A DNA stretch of 64,000 bases from Nitrososphaeraceae archaeon (GTDB taxonomy: Archaea > Thermoproteota > Nitrososphaeria > Nitrososphaerales > Nitrososphaeraceae), in assembly GCA_021325295.1 (NCBI GenBank), contig JAJPHM010000052.1, forward strand, positions 62,001-126,000, in the 5' to 3' direction. The notes beneath the pieces were generated by a model. The model ran no database searches and had not been told where the DNA came from. It saw nothing but the letters and a program-made list of their open reading frames with translations. How positions within the stretch are numbered: the stretch's first letter is position 1; each line of letters opens with the position of its first letter. The position numbers and the translations under genes were made by a program. Below are positions 35,866-44,457 of the stretch, piece by piece.

Positions 35866-37158
35866 TTGAGCCTGATACGGATAGTTAATGTGGTTGATCC
35901 CAAGGCCGATGCTGCCAGGCTGCGCGGCTCAATGTCAGATGCTCTGAGCTCTTTGATTTTAAAAGTAAAGCCCATCATGGACGATGTAGCGCACAGGGGT
36001 GATTCGGCTATTGCAGTCTATACCGAAAAGTTTGAAGGAGTCAGACTGGATTCGTTCAAGGTTACAGACTACGAGATAGAACAGGCCTATAGGGCTGTCA
36101 CCAAAAGCCAAATACAGGCCATCAGTCTCATTAAACAGAGATTAGCCGCAACTGAACTTGCTCTGCTACGGCAGCTCAAGAGGATTCCGCCTGTCAGAGC
36201 AGACGGCATCTTCATCTGGCGCACAGCGCAACCTGTCTCCAGCGCAGGATGTTATATTCCTGGCGGCAAGGCGCGCTATCCAAGCACTGCAATTATGTGC
36301 GCTATCCCTGCAAAGATCGCTGGTGTAAAAAGAATAGTTGCAACCTCCCCGCCAAGGCAGGATGGCACGATTGACCCTCTTACCTTGGTCGCTGCTGACA
36401 TATGTGGAGTAGACGAGTTTTACAAAATTGGCGGAGCCCAAGCAATTGCAGCCCTTATGTTTGGGACAGCAACTATTGCACCGGTTAGCAAAATTGTCGG
36501 CCCCGGTGGGATGTTTGTAACCGCAGCCAAGATTCTTGCCTCAAGCAGGGTTTCAACAGATATGGTCGCCGGCCCCACAGAGCTAGTAATCTACGCAGAC
36601 GCAAATGCCAACCCAACGCTGGTTGCATTGGACCTTATCTCACAGGCAGAACACAGCAACGATACTGTCTGCGGGCTTGTGACAACATCTGAAAAGTTGG
36701 CAGTTCAGGTTAGCAATGAAATTGATAGCATTACAAAAAGTGTATCTAGGACAGATATTGTTAGGGCAAGTCTGCGGGAAAATGGATTCATTGCTATATG
36801 CGATAATGAAAAATCTAGCCTTGAATTTGTAAACGAGTTTGCTCCGGAACATCTGCAAGTAGTTTCAAAAAGGGCAAGAGCAATAGCAAAAAAAGTAACA
36901 TCAGCAGGGCTTGTGCTGCTAGGGGAATTCTCAGCATCGTCTGCCAGCGATTACTGCCTTGGATCAAATCATGTTCTGCCCACGCTTGGATTTGGCAAGT
37001 CAAGGGCATCGCTATCTGTTCTTGATTTTCTGAAAGTTGTAACGGTAGCAAAAGCAAGCAGACAGGGTCTAAGGAAAGTAGAGCCGGCCATAAAGGAAAT
37101 CGCTTATGCAGAGGGACTTTTGAACCACTATGAGGCAATCAGGAAGAGATTCAGTTGA
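35866..37158 (+). CDS. hisD: histidinol dehydrogenase
   Basis: A 430-aa zinc enzyme that oxidises histidinol to histidine in two NAD-dependent steps. Signatures include SAGCYIPGGKARYPSTAIM, YKIGGAQAIAALMFGT, KIVGPGGMFVTAAK and DMVAGPTELVIYAD. Zinc ligands correspond to Gln and His in SQAEHSNDT, Asp in ASDYCLGSNH and His in LLNHYEAIRK at the C-terminus. The length is normal. TTG start at 35866, five bases after the hisG stop. All four ligand positions are intact, so it should be active. Confidence 0.93.
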   Translation: MSLIRIVNVVDPKADAARLRGSMSDALSSLILKVKPIMDDVAHRGDSAIAVYTEKFEGVRLDSFKVTDYEIEQAYRAVTKSQIQAISLIKQRLAATELALLRQLKRIPPVRADGIFIWRTAQPVSSAGCYIPGGKARYPSTAIMCAIPAKIAGVKRIVATSPPRQDGTIDPLTLVAADICGVDEFYKIGGAQAIAALMFGTATIAPVSKIVGPGGMFVTAAKILASSRVSTDMVAGPTELVIYADANANPTLVALDLISQAEHSNDTVCGLVTTSEKLAVQVSNEIDSITKSVSRTDIVRASLRENGFIAICDNEKSSLEFVNEFAPEHLQVVSKRARAIAKKVTSAGLVLLGEFSASSASDYCLGSNHVLPTLGFGKSRASLSVLDFLKVVTVAKASRQGLRKVEPAIKEIAYAEGLLNHYEAIRKRFS

Positions 37159-37253
37159 GTTATAGCAGGCATCTGTTCGGCTACTGCAGATTAAGAATTG
37201 AATCAAAGCTCAAAGCAAAGAAAAAGCGAAGCAAAGAGAATGAACAATAAGAA

Positions 37254-38405
37254 ATGACTCGACCACAATCCTTGCGTAGGAATATATCTTCTTCACTCAA
37301 GCCCAAGCCCTCCAAACAGCCGGCGATAGACAGTGACAGGAACTGGCTTTCAGAAGAGCTAGATAGGATTAGTAGGCTTGATCGTTATGTCAAGCCGGAA
37401 AAAGTCAACAATGCCATAAAACTGGATTCAAATGAAAACTTTGTCTTGGATAAGGAGTTTATTTCAAAAGTTATTACGCGAGCAGTAGAACGGATCGACC
37501 TACGGGAGTATCCACTTAAGCAATTTGACGATCTGTCAGCTCAACTTGCAAAGTATTCTAAGGTGGACGAAAAATACATTGCAATAGGAAACGGCTCTGA
37601 TCAGATAATCGAACTTATTCTGTCAGTTATTGGCAAAGAACGCAGAGCAACTGTATTTACCCCAACTTTTTCATATTTTCTTAACCGCTGCAACCTGCAT
37701 GGCATAAAGACTGAACAGGTGCCACTGAACATGAATTTTACCCTCAACAAAACAGCATTTTTGAAGAGTGCTCGCAAATCAGACATCATATACATATGTT
37801 CTCCAAATAATCCTACAGGAACTCAATTTGACAAGCAGGTTGTTGTCGAAATCACAGAGTCGCTTGAAGACAAGCTTATTCTCATAGACGAAGCATATGT
37901 CGATTTTGCTGACTATTCCATGGCAGATTTTGCTACAAAACACAAAAGGAATAGCATAGTGGTTCTACGCACAATGTCAAAGGCATTTGGACTAGCCGGC
38001 GCAAGAGTAGGCTATGCCATAACAAACGAAAAGTTTGCAAGTGTATTTAGGTCAGTAATCCAGTCACCCTATCCTGTAAGCAGCTTATCACTTGAAATTG
38101 CAACTAATGCTCTTATGCTCTCCGAGCAGGTCATGGAAACAATCAACCAAATCAGAGCAGAGAGGCAGAGGATGATCAAACGGCTAGAGAAGATAAAATC
38201 GGTTAAAACATTCAGATCGGATGCTAATTTCTTGTTCATCGATACAGGGAACAGATATAGCCAAATTTCCAATGCACTAAGGAAAAATAGAATTATAGTT
38301 AAAATGCTCGGAGCAGTTGCTGGCTACAGCGGATGTATGAGAGTGACTATTGGCACCAGAGAAATGAATGAAAAATTCCTTCAGTGTATTGAAGGAGCAG
38401 TTTGA
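37254..38405 (+). CDS. hisC: histidinol-phosphate aminotransferase
   Basis: A 383-aa fold-type I PLP aminotransferase. SNENFVLDKEFI, AIGNGSDQIIELI, YICSPNNPTGTQFDKQ, LIDEAYVDFAD and the PLP lysine in RTMSKAFGLAGARVGYAI all match HisC. An N-terminal basic extension of about 40 residues precedes the fold. The ATG at 37254 was chosen as the only start before it. The stop overlaps the TTG start of the HAD phosphatase (TTGA), so the transamination and dephosphorylation steps would be translated together. Confidence 0.92.
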   Translation: MTRPQSLRRNISSSLKPKPSKQPAIDSDRNWLSEELDRISRLDRYVKPEKVNNAIKLDSNENFVLDKEFISKVITRAVERIDLREYPLKQFDDLSAQLAKYSKVDEKYIAIGNGSDQIIELILSVIGKERRATVFTPTFSYFLNRCNLHGIKTEQVPLNMNFTLNKTAFLKSARKSDIIYICSPNNPTGTQFDKQVVVEITESLEDKLILIDEAYVDFADYSMADFATKHKRNSIVVLRTMSKAFGLAGARVGYAITNEKFASVFRSVIQSPYPVSSLSLEIATNALMLSEQVMETINQIRAERQRMIKRLEKIKSVKTFRSDANFLFIDTGNRYSQISNALRKNRIIVKMLGAVAGYSGCMRVTIGTREMNEKFLQCIEGAV

Positions 38406-39403
38406 AACCGATGTCGGCTGGCGACCTGTTAGATAGTAAGACAAAACCGCAAATGCTGTCAAAACTTGATTGCATTCTCTTTGACGTTGATGGTGTCCTA
38501 GTAGACATCAGGAAATCATACAATATTGCTATCAAGAAAACAGTTGATTTTGTTCTAAAGCAGCTGTCAGGAAGGGATTATACAAATAGACTGGTTACTG
38601 ACGAGCTGATTTTGAAATTCCGGCAGACAGGTGGATTTAACAATGACACAGATACAAGCTATGTCATAATCCTGTCTGCCCTCGCATTTTCCAAAGCCGA
38701 GAATGTCGCAAGTATAAGCAAAATGAGAAAATTTCTTAACAGGGTCACAGAAAATGCTGATGAGGCGGGCATTACCTCAGTAGAGAAGTTTCTTTCCTTT
38801 AGTGGCTATGCAATAGATGAATTCAAGGATATTCTGTCATATCCCGGGCCAATAAGCCAAAGCTTGGTTGGAAGAGTATTTGATGAAATATTTTATGGGC
38901 CGAAGATTTTCAAAGAGCGAAGTAGGCTTGATCCGGCATATTATAACGGTAGGCCGATGATAGAAAATGATAGATTGGCTGTAAGCCAGAAGACAATAAA
39001 ACAGCTCTCTGAGACCTTTGGCGGGAAACTGGCAATAGTCTCCGGGAGAAGTAAACTGGCTGCAGAATACTCTCTAAAGCCGGTCTTTGGTTATTTTCAG
39101 CTAGATGCTTGCGTATTTTTGGAAGATGAAAAGCGGGAATACGCAAAGCCTAACCCCTACGCAGTAAAGAAAGCTATGGCAGCAATGGGAGCAAACTCTG
39201 CACTCTATGTTGGTGATTCTACCGAAGACCTGATTATGGCCAGAAGAGCAGAGAAGGAAACAGGCTGCAAGATCACATTTGTGGGGGTCTATGGGTGCAG
39301 CCCAGAGCCGCGTAAAACTGCAGCAAGATTGAAAAAAACCGGCGCAGATTTCATAGCTAAAAATGTAAATCAGCTTCCCGTCATGCTAAGAAAATTCAGA
39401 TAA
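38402..39403 (+). CDS. HAD-superfamily phosphatase, candidate histidinol-phosphatase
   Basis: A 333-aa HAD hydrolase of subfamily IA type. Motif I is ILFDVDGVLVD (nucleophile Asp28, acid/base Asp30), motif II is AIVSGRSK, the motif III Lys is in YAKPNPYAV and motif IV is YVGDSTEDLIMA. The gene overlaps hisC by four bases and lies in the his cluster. No other histidinol-phosphate phosphatase (HisB N-domain, PHP-type HisK or HisN) is present in the window. The function is therefore inferred from context. The TIGR01548-type HAD group, which occurs with or fused to histidine enzymes, may be the family; I recall this from memory. An ATG at 38411 is the alternative start. Confidence 0.8.
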   Translation: MKPMSAGDLLDSKTKPQMLSKLDCILFDVDGVLVDIRKSYNIAIKKTVDFVLKQLSGRDYTNRLVTDELILKFRQTGGFNNDTDTSYVIILSALAFSKAENVASISKMRKFLNRVTENADEAGITSVEKFLSFSGYAIDEFKDILSYPGPISQSLVGRVFDEIFYGPKIFKERSRLDPAYYNGRPMIENDRLAVSQKTIKQLSETFGGKLAIVSGRSKLAAEYSLKPVFGYFQLDACVFLEDEKREYAKPNPYAVKKAMAAMGANSALYVGDSTEDLIMARRAEKETGCKITFVGVYGCSPEPRKTAARLKKTGADFIAKNVNQLPVMLRKFR

Positions 39404-39463
39404 GCAATTCATTCTATAGATATCTGGTTGCCAGCAAAAAATAGCGTTGTTTGTTGCTCATCA

Positions 39464-39799
39464 TCATTGAGCAACTATGGCGCGCCTTCCCAAAGCAGGC
39501 GCCACTTCTTTGGCTGCAATTATAACAGCTATGGCCGCACCAACAGCAAGTCCTGCTAGTGCAAATACGGTCATCGGATCTACCCCTGATAGTGAAGGTA
39601 CACCATTTCCAAATGCCCCTGGCTGAGTGGCGACCTGCACCTTTTCGTGGGCCAGTTTTAACAATTCGCTATAACCGCTTGGAAGGCTGGTGTCGGTGCT
39701 GGTGCCAAATGCCACACGGACAGTGGACAGGATTGCTGCCAACCCGGCTAACATAGCTGCCGCAGTCTTGGTCAACCATCTTGATATTCCACCGAACAT
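39464..39799 (-). CDS. small membrane/exported protein, unknown
   Basis: A 111-aa protein with a signal-like N-terminus (RWLTKTAAAMLAGLAAILST), a polar middle of about 40 residues and a C-terminal hydrophobic helix (TVFALAGLAVGAAIAVIIAA) followed by a basic tail. This suggests an N-in or cleaved protein with a short extracellular loop. No family is recognised. It interrupts the his cluster on the opposite strand, convergent with the HAD gene (60 bp apart). Confidence 0.6.
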   Translation of the reverse strand: MFGGISRWLTKTAAAMLAGLAAILSTVRVAFGTSTDTSLPSGYSELLKLAHEKVQVATQPGAFGNGVPSLSGVDPMTVFALAGLAVGAAIAVIIAAKEVAPALGRRAIVAQ

Positions 39800-39957
39800 G
39801 CGACATCACCATTTGATCAAATTAGTAGTGATCCAAAATTTATTTTTTACTTATTTTCACAGATATGGCCGATTCTTTCACTGACCATTCCTGTTTATTT
39901 TCGACGGAAAAATTTTTATCCAGAAAATTGCTAATACAGAATAGAGGTCGATTGCAT

Positions 39958-40194
39958 ATGATGTTCAAGAATGCAAGAATCTCACGTGCAATCACAAATT
40001 GGCTACCTCTGAGTGCAATAGCAGCAGGAATAGCTGTAGTATCGGGTCTGCTGTTTCACCTGCACGCGATTAGGACACTAGTCGCTGCTATTGTCACTGG
40101 CGCTCTGGTATTTTCTGCATTTCTGCTTAGATCATATAGCAGGAAGGGAGGACAGGAAACCGGACAATATTTGGAGCCCAAAAGTAGCCAGTAG
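39958..40194 (+). CDS. 78-aa two-helix membrane protein
   Basis: From the ATG pair at 39958/39961 the frame encodes 78 aa. After an amphipathic basic start (FKNARISRAITNW) come two hydrophobic helices (about residues 15-35 and 42-58) and a polar Gln/Glu-rich tail. A longer frame from 39865 would cross the promoter region and looks artificial. TTTTTATC near 39913 could be its TATA element. No family is recognised. Confidence 0.55.
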   Translation: MMFKNARISRAITNWLPLSAIAAGIAVVSGLLFHLHAIRTLVAAIVTGALVFSAFLLRSYSRKGGQETGQYLEPKSSQ

Positions 40195-40216
40195 ATGTAA
40201 ATCCATAGTCTCCTAA

Positions 40217-40234
40217 TTTTTTATTTTTTCTTTT
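40217..40234 (+). terminator. U-rich terminator after 78-aa membrane protein
   Basis: Two T6 runs and a T4 run within 18 bp, about 25 bp after the stop codon at 40194, fit the usual archaeal signal. Confidence 0.5.
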
Positions 40235-40274
40235 CATTAACAATAATTAATTCAACATACTGCTTCGCACAAGT

Positions 40275-40400
40275 ATGCTGACAATAGCTCAGTTTCTTGA
40301 CCTTAAAATCCAGTATTTTGAAAGAAAACTTGTGCCACTTGGTATAATTTGCATTAGATCATCAATAGAGCAGGATGGAATAGCAATAATGGAACAATAA
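40275..40400 (+). CDS. possible 41-aa peptide
   Basis: ATG 40275 to TAA 40398-40400. The peptide (starting MLTIAQFLDLKIQYFERKLV) has a normal residue mix, but there are no motifs and no clear ribosome-binding site. It is the only plausible content of the 320-bp gap before hisB and may be fortuitous. Confidence 0.25.
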   Translation: MLTIAQFLDLKIQYFERKLVPLGIICIRSSIEQDGIAIMEQ

Positions 40401-40434
40401 TCAAAATGTACTTCTCTCTATGCTCATTCGCCAC

Positions 40435-40446
40435 TTTTAAATAAAG
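40435..40446 (+). promoter_or_regulatory. TATA box of the hisB operon
   Basis: TTTTAAATAAAG lies about 75 nt before the hisB ATG and would give a leader of roughly 50 nt. That leader contains an 11-codon frame (40485-40520) whose TGA overlaps the hisB start codon. Confidence 0.4.
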
Positions 40447-40516
40447 TATCTGAAGGAAAGAATGTATCAGGATCTCCGCGAGTTATGCAGACAGGAACTA
40501 GGATTGAAAGTGTGGC

Positions 40517-41098
40517 ATGAGAGCTGCCAAGATAGAGCGCGTTACGAAGGAAACCAGCGTTGTAGTCAATGTCAATATTGACGGTTCCGGTAAAACACAT
40601 GTAAGAACGAGTCTGCCTTTTATTGATCATCTTGTAAGCTCAATTGGCAAACATGGTATGATAGATATTGCCTTGACCGGCAAATCTAACGACGGTATAG
40701 CTCACCACTTAGCAGAGGATGTTTCAATTGCACTATCTCAGGCCATTGACAATGCACTAGGTGATAGGTCTAGGATTACAAGGTTCGGTTATGCAATGAT
40801 TCCGATGGATGAGTCTCTGGCATATGCCGCAATTGACCTTGTAAAGCGCCAATTCTCTAATATCCATCTGAACCTTACTAGAGATAGCATAGAGCAAGTT
40901 CCAAAGGAGGATATTGAACACTTTATTGGATCCCTCACACAGAACCTCAACGCCTGCACACACATTATGGTCGAATATGGCAGCAACGATCACCACAAAA
41001 TTGAAGCTGCGGTAAAGGCCTTTGCTGTAGCGCTTAGAATGGCTGCAAGCGTTGATACCAAACGAAAAGGAGTACCTAGCACTAAGGGTACCATGTGA
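40517..41098 (+). CDS. hisB: imidazoleglycerol-phosphate dehydratase
   Basis: A 193-aa monofunctional HisB (dehydratase only; no phosphatase domain). The manganese-binding histidine motifs are present as HHLAEDVSIALSQAI and NDHHKIEAAVKAFAVAL. RAAKIERVTKETSV and FIDHLVSSIGKHG are the N-terminal markers, with small departures from the common DHMLxxxxRHG. Because the phosphatase domain is absent, a separate histidinol-phosphatase is required; the HAD gene 1.1 kb upstream is the candidate. It leads the second his block and is followed by hisH after 7 bp. Confidence 0.93.
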   Translation: MRAAKIERVTKETSVVVNVNIDGSGKTHVRTSLPFIDHLVSSIGKHGMIDIALTGKSNDGIAHHLAEDVSIALSQAIDNALGDRSRITRFGYAMIPMDESLAYAAIDLVKRQFSNIHLNLTRDSIEQVPKEDIEHFIGSLTQNLNACTHIMVEYGSNDHHKIEAAVKAFAVALRMAASVDTKRKGVPSTKGTM

Positions 41099-41105
41099 TG
41101 CGAAG

Positions 41106-41861
41106 ATGGCAGGAGCAGAAACCACGACTGCAGAGCCAGCCGCAGAAAGTAATAGAAGAATTAAGAGAGCTGAAGGAAAGAGAGGCAAGATATCAGGCAG
41201 AGATAACACAGATGCGGAAGGGCCAAAGATTGCAATTTTCGACTATGGAGCTGGAAATATCTTTAGTCTAAAATCAGCCCTTGAAAGAAACGGAGCGGCA
41301 AGCGTTTCGGTAATACGCAGTCTGCAAAATCTGAACAGGTTCAATGGGTTGGTTTTGCCCGGGGTAGGAAACTTTGACCCGGCGATAATGTCAATCAGGG
41401 CGGATAGAAAACGTTTTGTCAATGCCATCGATGACGGTATACCTATAATGGGAATCTGCCTCGGGATGGAAATGTTATTTGATAAAAGCGAAGAAGGCAG
41501 CCTCGACGGCCTAAAGATATTTGATGGTAAAGTAATGGCTCTACCAAAGACCAAGGTAAAGGTTCCACATATGGGGTGGAATAATCTAGAGATTAACATT
41601 TCAAGAAGGAGCAGGCTGCTTGAAGGTGTAGGCAACGGAGTGTGGGTATACTTTGTCCATTCATACCACGCAGTGCCTGAGGATGAGAGCATAGTCATGG
41701 CAAGCTCAAATTATGGAGTCAGCATTCCTGCAGTGATTGAGAGAGACAACTTGATAGGAGTACAATTTCACCCGGAGAAATCAGGAACTAGTGGAGCGAT
41801 TATGATCAGAAATTTTCTCAGGATGTGCAAAGAACAAAAAATAACAAGGGCAGCTGAGTAG
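41106..41861 (+). CDS. hisH: imidazole glycerol phosphate synthase, glutaminase subunit
   Basis: The class I glutamine amidotransferase that channels ammonia to HisF. The nucleophile Cys is in GICLGMEMLFD, the His-Glu pair in GVQFHPEKSGTSG, and the oxyanion loop region in LVLPGVGNFDPA. From ATG 41106 it has a ~38-residue basic, low-complexity N-terminal extension (ETTTAEPAAESNRRIKRAEG) before the fold begins at KIAIFDYGAGN. A more upstream TTG would overlap hisB by 47 bp and is less likely. The extension is unusual for HisH and may be disordered. Confidence 0.9.
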   Translation: MAGAETTTAEPAAESNRRIKRAEGKRGKISGRDNTDAEGPKIAIFDYGAGNIFSLKSALERNGAASVSVIRSLQNLNRFNGLVLPGVGNFDPAIMSIRADRKRFVNAIDDGIPIMGICLGMEMLFDKSEEGSLDGLKIFDGKVMALPKTKVKVPHMGWNNLEINISRRSRLLEGVGNGVWVYFVHSYHAVPEDESIVMASSNYGVSIPAVIERDNLIGVQFHPEKSGTSGAIMIRNFLRMCKEQKITRAAE

Positions 41862-41865
41862 CAGG

Positions 41866-42591
41866 ATGAAAATTATACCGGCCATAGACCTAATGGAAGG
41901 CAAGGTTGTCAGGCTGGTTAAAGGCGATCCTGCCAATAAAACAATCTACAGCGATTCTCCCTTGGAAATTGCAAAAAGGTGGGAAAAATCAGGTGCGGAC
42001 ATGATCCATGTCGTAGATCTTGATGCAGCGTTGCAAACAGGCAGAAATAACATCGGGATTATATCTGAGATAATAAAGGCAGCGGAGCTTCCTGTGCAGG
42101 TCGCCGGAGGCATCAGGTCAATTGAAGCGGTAAACGAGATGTTTCAGATGGGAGCCAGCAGAGTGGTTCTGGGCACACTTGCCTATAAAGACCCTTCTGC
42201 TGTTGCCGGCCTTGTCAGAAAAAATGGTGGCAGAAAGGAAAAGGCAAGAAAAATAGTGATTTCTATCGACCAGGTAGCAGGCAATGTAATGGTAGGCGGA
42301 TGGAAGGAGTCAACAAGCGTAAAAGTTTCTGACGCGATAAGCCGGTTTATGTCACTTGGCATAAACGAGTTTCTGCTTACCAGTATAGAAAAAGACGGTA
42401 CACTTCAGGGACCAGATGTGGCCTCGCTATCTATTGCCGTAACAGCCGGCGGAAAAGTTATTGCAAGTGGTGGAATTTCAAGCCTTCAGGATGTAATTAT
42501 TGTCAAGAATATAGGCTGCTCTTCAGTCATTCTTGGCAAAGCAATCTATGAAGGAATGCTGAGCATAGATAGGGCAAAGGCGATAGTTTGA
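41866..42591 (+). CDS. hisA: ProFAR isomerase
   Basis: A 241-aa (beta/alpha)8 barrel that isomerises ProFAR to PRFAR. The first catalytic Asp lies in IIPAIDLMEGKVVRLVKGD, the other in LLTSIEKDGTLQGPD, and the phosphate loops are VAGGIRSIEAV and ASGGISSLQDV. IDLMEGK distinguishes HisA from HisF. It starts at ATG 41866, four bases after hisH, and its end overlaps hisF (ATGA). Confidence 0.93.
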   Translation: MKIIPAIDLMEGKVVRLVKGDPANKTIYSDSPLEIAKRWEKSGADMIHVVDLDAALQTGRNNIGIISEIIKAAELPVQVAGGIRSIEAVNEMFQMGASRVVLGTLAYKDPSAVAGLVRKNGGRKEKARKIVISIDQVAGNVMVGGWKESTSVKVSDAISRFMSLGINEFLLTSIEKDGTLQGPDVASLSIAVTAGGKVIASGGISSLQDVIIVKNIGCSSVILGKAIYEGMLSIDRAKAIV

Positions 42592-43409
42592 TGCCGCTTG
42601 CAAAAAGAATTATCCCATGTCTTGACGTTGACGCGGGCAGGGTAGTAAAAGGTGTCCATTTTGCCAAAGTCAAAGATGCAGGCGACCCGGTTGAACTTGC
42701 CAAGAGATACAGCCAGCAGGGGGCAGACGAGCTTGTTTTCCTCGACATTACTGCTTCCCAGCAGAAGCGGGATACAATGAAGGGTGTTGTCAGAGAGGTC
42801 GCAAGAGTAATAGATATTCCCTTCACGGTGGGCGGAGGAATCAAAAAGCTGGAAGATGCCAGAGATATACTGCTTAGCGGAGCAGACAAGGTCTCTATTA
42901 ACACGGCAGCCGTCAAAGACCCTCAGTTAATCACACAACTGATGTCGATTTTCGGAAAGCAATGCGTAGTAGTAGCAATCGACGCAAAGAGAAATTATCA
43001 GGTAAACAAAGATAAGAAGAGAAAGCAGAATATTTTCAAAGCAGATAGAAGAGAATACTGGTTTGAAGTTAAAATTTATGGCGGTATGGAAGGAACCGGC
43101 ATAGATGCAATAGAATGGTCCAAGCGCGTTGAATCTTTAGGGGCGGGGGAGATTCTGCTTACAAGCATAGATGCAGATGGAACCGAAAATGGATATGATA
43201 TTGAACTGGTTGATGCGATTTGCAAGTCTGTCAATATCCCTGTTATCGCTTCAGGCGGCTGCGGGAGCCCGTCGCATATGTTCCAAGTGTTCAAAGATAC
43301 AGACGTAGATGCAGCGCTGGCTGCATCAATTTTTCATTACGACAAATCCACTGTTGATAAGGTAAAAAAATATCTAATGGAAAATGGGATAAAAGTTAGA
43401 ATAGAATAG
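42588..43409 (+). CDS. hisF: imidazole glycerol phosphate synthase, cyclase subunit
   Basis: A 273-aa (beta/alpha)8 barrel that uses ammonia from HisH to convert PRFAR to IGP and AICAR. The markers are RIIPCLDVDAGRVVKGVHF with catalytic Asp, VVVAIDAKRNY, and LLTSIDADGTENGYDIELV with the second Asp. ASGGCGSPSHM provides the phosphate loop. It starts with ATG at 42588, overlapping hisA by four bases. hisI/hisE are not in the window, so those two steps must be encoded elsewhere. Confidence 0.94.
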   Translation: MMPLAKRIIPCLDVDAGRVVKGVHFAKVKDAGDPVELAKRYSQQGADELVFLDITASQQKRDTMKGVVREVARVIDIPFTVGGGIKKLEDARDILLSGADKVSINTAAVKDPQLITQLMSIFGKQCVVVAIDAKRNYQVNKDKKRKQNIFKADRREYWFEVKIYGGMEGTGIDAIEWSKRVESLGAGEILLTSIDADGTENGYDIELVDAICKSVNIPVIASGGCGSPSHMFQVFKDTDVDAALAASIFHYDKSTVDKVKKYLMENGIKVRIE

Positions 43410-43544
43410 GATGGCTAGATGTTTTCTTGTTCTATCATAATAGAAATGAAGAGGTGCCGAGCTGACAATAATAATTTCTTGCTTTGTTTTCTTGTTATAT
43501 TGAAGTAGAAAAAATAAATGTCGAAAAAATAAAAGCTGAATAGA

Positions 43545-43904
43545 ATGGATAACAATGTTGGAGTCGGTGGCGATATGGGTGTAAATAACAATCCATCAAG
43601 GCTACAGATTGATACCCATCTTCAAAATCTTCAAGAGCCCGCCAGATCGGCAATGGTAACTATCAGAAATTTTGTAAAGTCTCTTGGAAACAATGTGATC
43701 GAAGAGATCAGGCCTCATAGAATTGTTTATGCAAAAACCTTGAATTTCAGGACATTTCTTGATGTCAGGCCCCTTGGAGATTCACTTGCTATAACGATAC
43801 GGAAAAGCAGGGCAGGTCAGCCCATACAGGCTGCCATAAAAACAGTGCAGGATGCTGAGGATATAAAGTTACAGATTGCAGAGGCCTTTGAGAGAATTCA
43901 ATAG
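43545..43904 (+). CDS. DUF5655-like small protein
   Basis: A 119-aa soluble protein. The pattern LQEPARSAMVTIRNFVKSLG, then YAKTLNFRTFLDVRPLGDSL and a final VQDAEDIKLQIAEAFERIQ resembles the DUF5655 domain found alone or attached to nucleases and helicases. The function is unknown. The first 25 residues are Asn/Gly-rich and probably disordered. Its 3' end overlaps the acylphosphatase gene by 7 bp in convergent orientation. Not part of the his operon (135-bp gap). Confidence 0.7.
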   Translation: MDNNVGVGGDMGVNNNPSRLQIDTHLQNLQEPARSAMVTIRNFVKSLGNNVIEEIRPHRIVYAKTLNFRTFLDVRPLGDSLAITIRKSRAGQPIQAAIKTVQDAEDIKLQIAEAFERIQ

Positions 43905-44227
43905 TTTACCCTGAAATCCTGAAACTCACCAGTATATGGCTGGTATGTTATACTTACATCATCCACCTCAGCCTTTGGCGGACCAGCATGGCACCATTCA
44001 ATTACTTGGCCAACATTGGTTTCGTCACCCTCAAATACTGCTTCCACTCTTCCATCACTCAGATTACGAACCCAGCCTGTGACATTGTGCCTTGTAGCTA
44101 CTATTCTGGTATTCTGCCTAAAGTATACACCCTGAACTTTGCCGTGTATGAATACATGTGCCCTGATTTTTTTGTTCTTATCTGACTTTTCTTTCAGGCG
44201 GTGTGGCGGACCAGAAGGCAAAGTCAC
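43898..44227 (-). CDS. acyP: acylphosphatase
   Basis: A 109-aa enzyme hydrolysing carboxyl-phosphate bonds. The core GKVQGVYFRQNTR provides the catalytic Arg and phosphate loop, and GWVRNLSDGRVEAVFEG the catalytic Asn. Compared with the usual ~92 residues there is a 20-residue polar N-terminal extension, read from a GTG start at 44227. A shorter start would remove it, but no internal ATG precedes the core. Physiological substrate unknown. Confidence 0.9.
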   Translation of the reverse strand: MTLPSGPPHRLKEKSDKNKKIRAHVFIHGKVQGVYFRQNTRIVATRHNVTGWVRNLSDGRVEAVFEGDETNVGQVIEWCHAGPPKAEVDDVSITYQPYTGEFQDFRVNY

Positions 44228-44457
44228 CTCATTTCACTTCACTTTTACTGATTATCAAATCAAATTGGCCTGATTTAAAAACGTAGCTTGCTTGCGCTAT
44301 TATGTTACGCTATGTTCCAAGCCTCTTGTTTTCGAGTAGAAAGGAAAGGAAAAGAAATGAATAGAGACGGACAGCGAAAAAAGGAAACTAGTCAGTCAGA
44401 GACCCATCTAGCTTGCTTGACTGACCTGGGTTGTCCTGCTTGCTACTCTATTCTATT

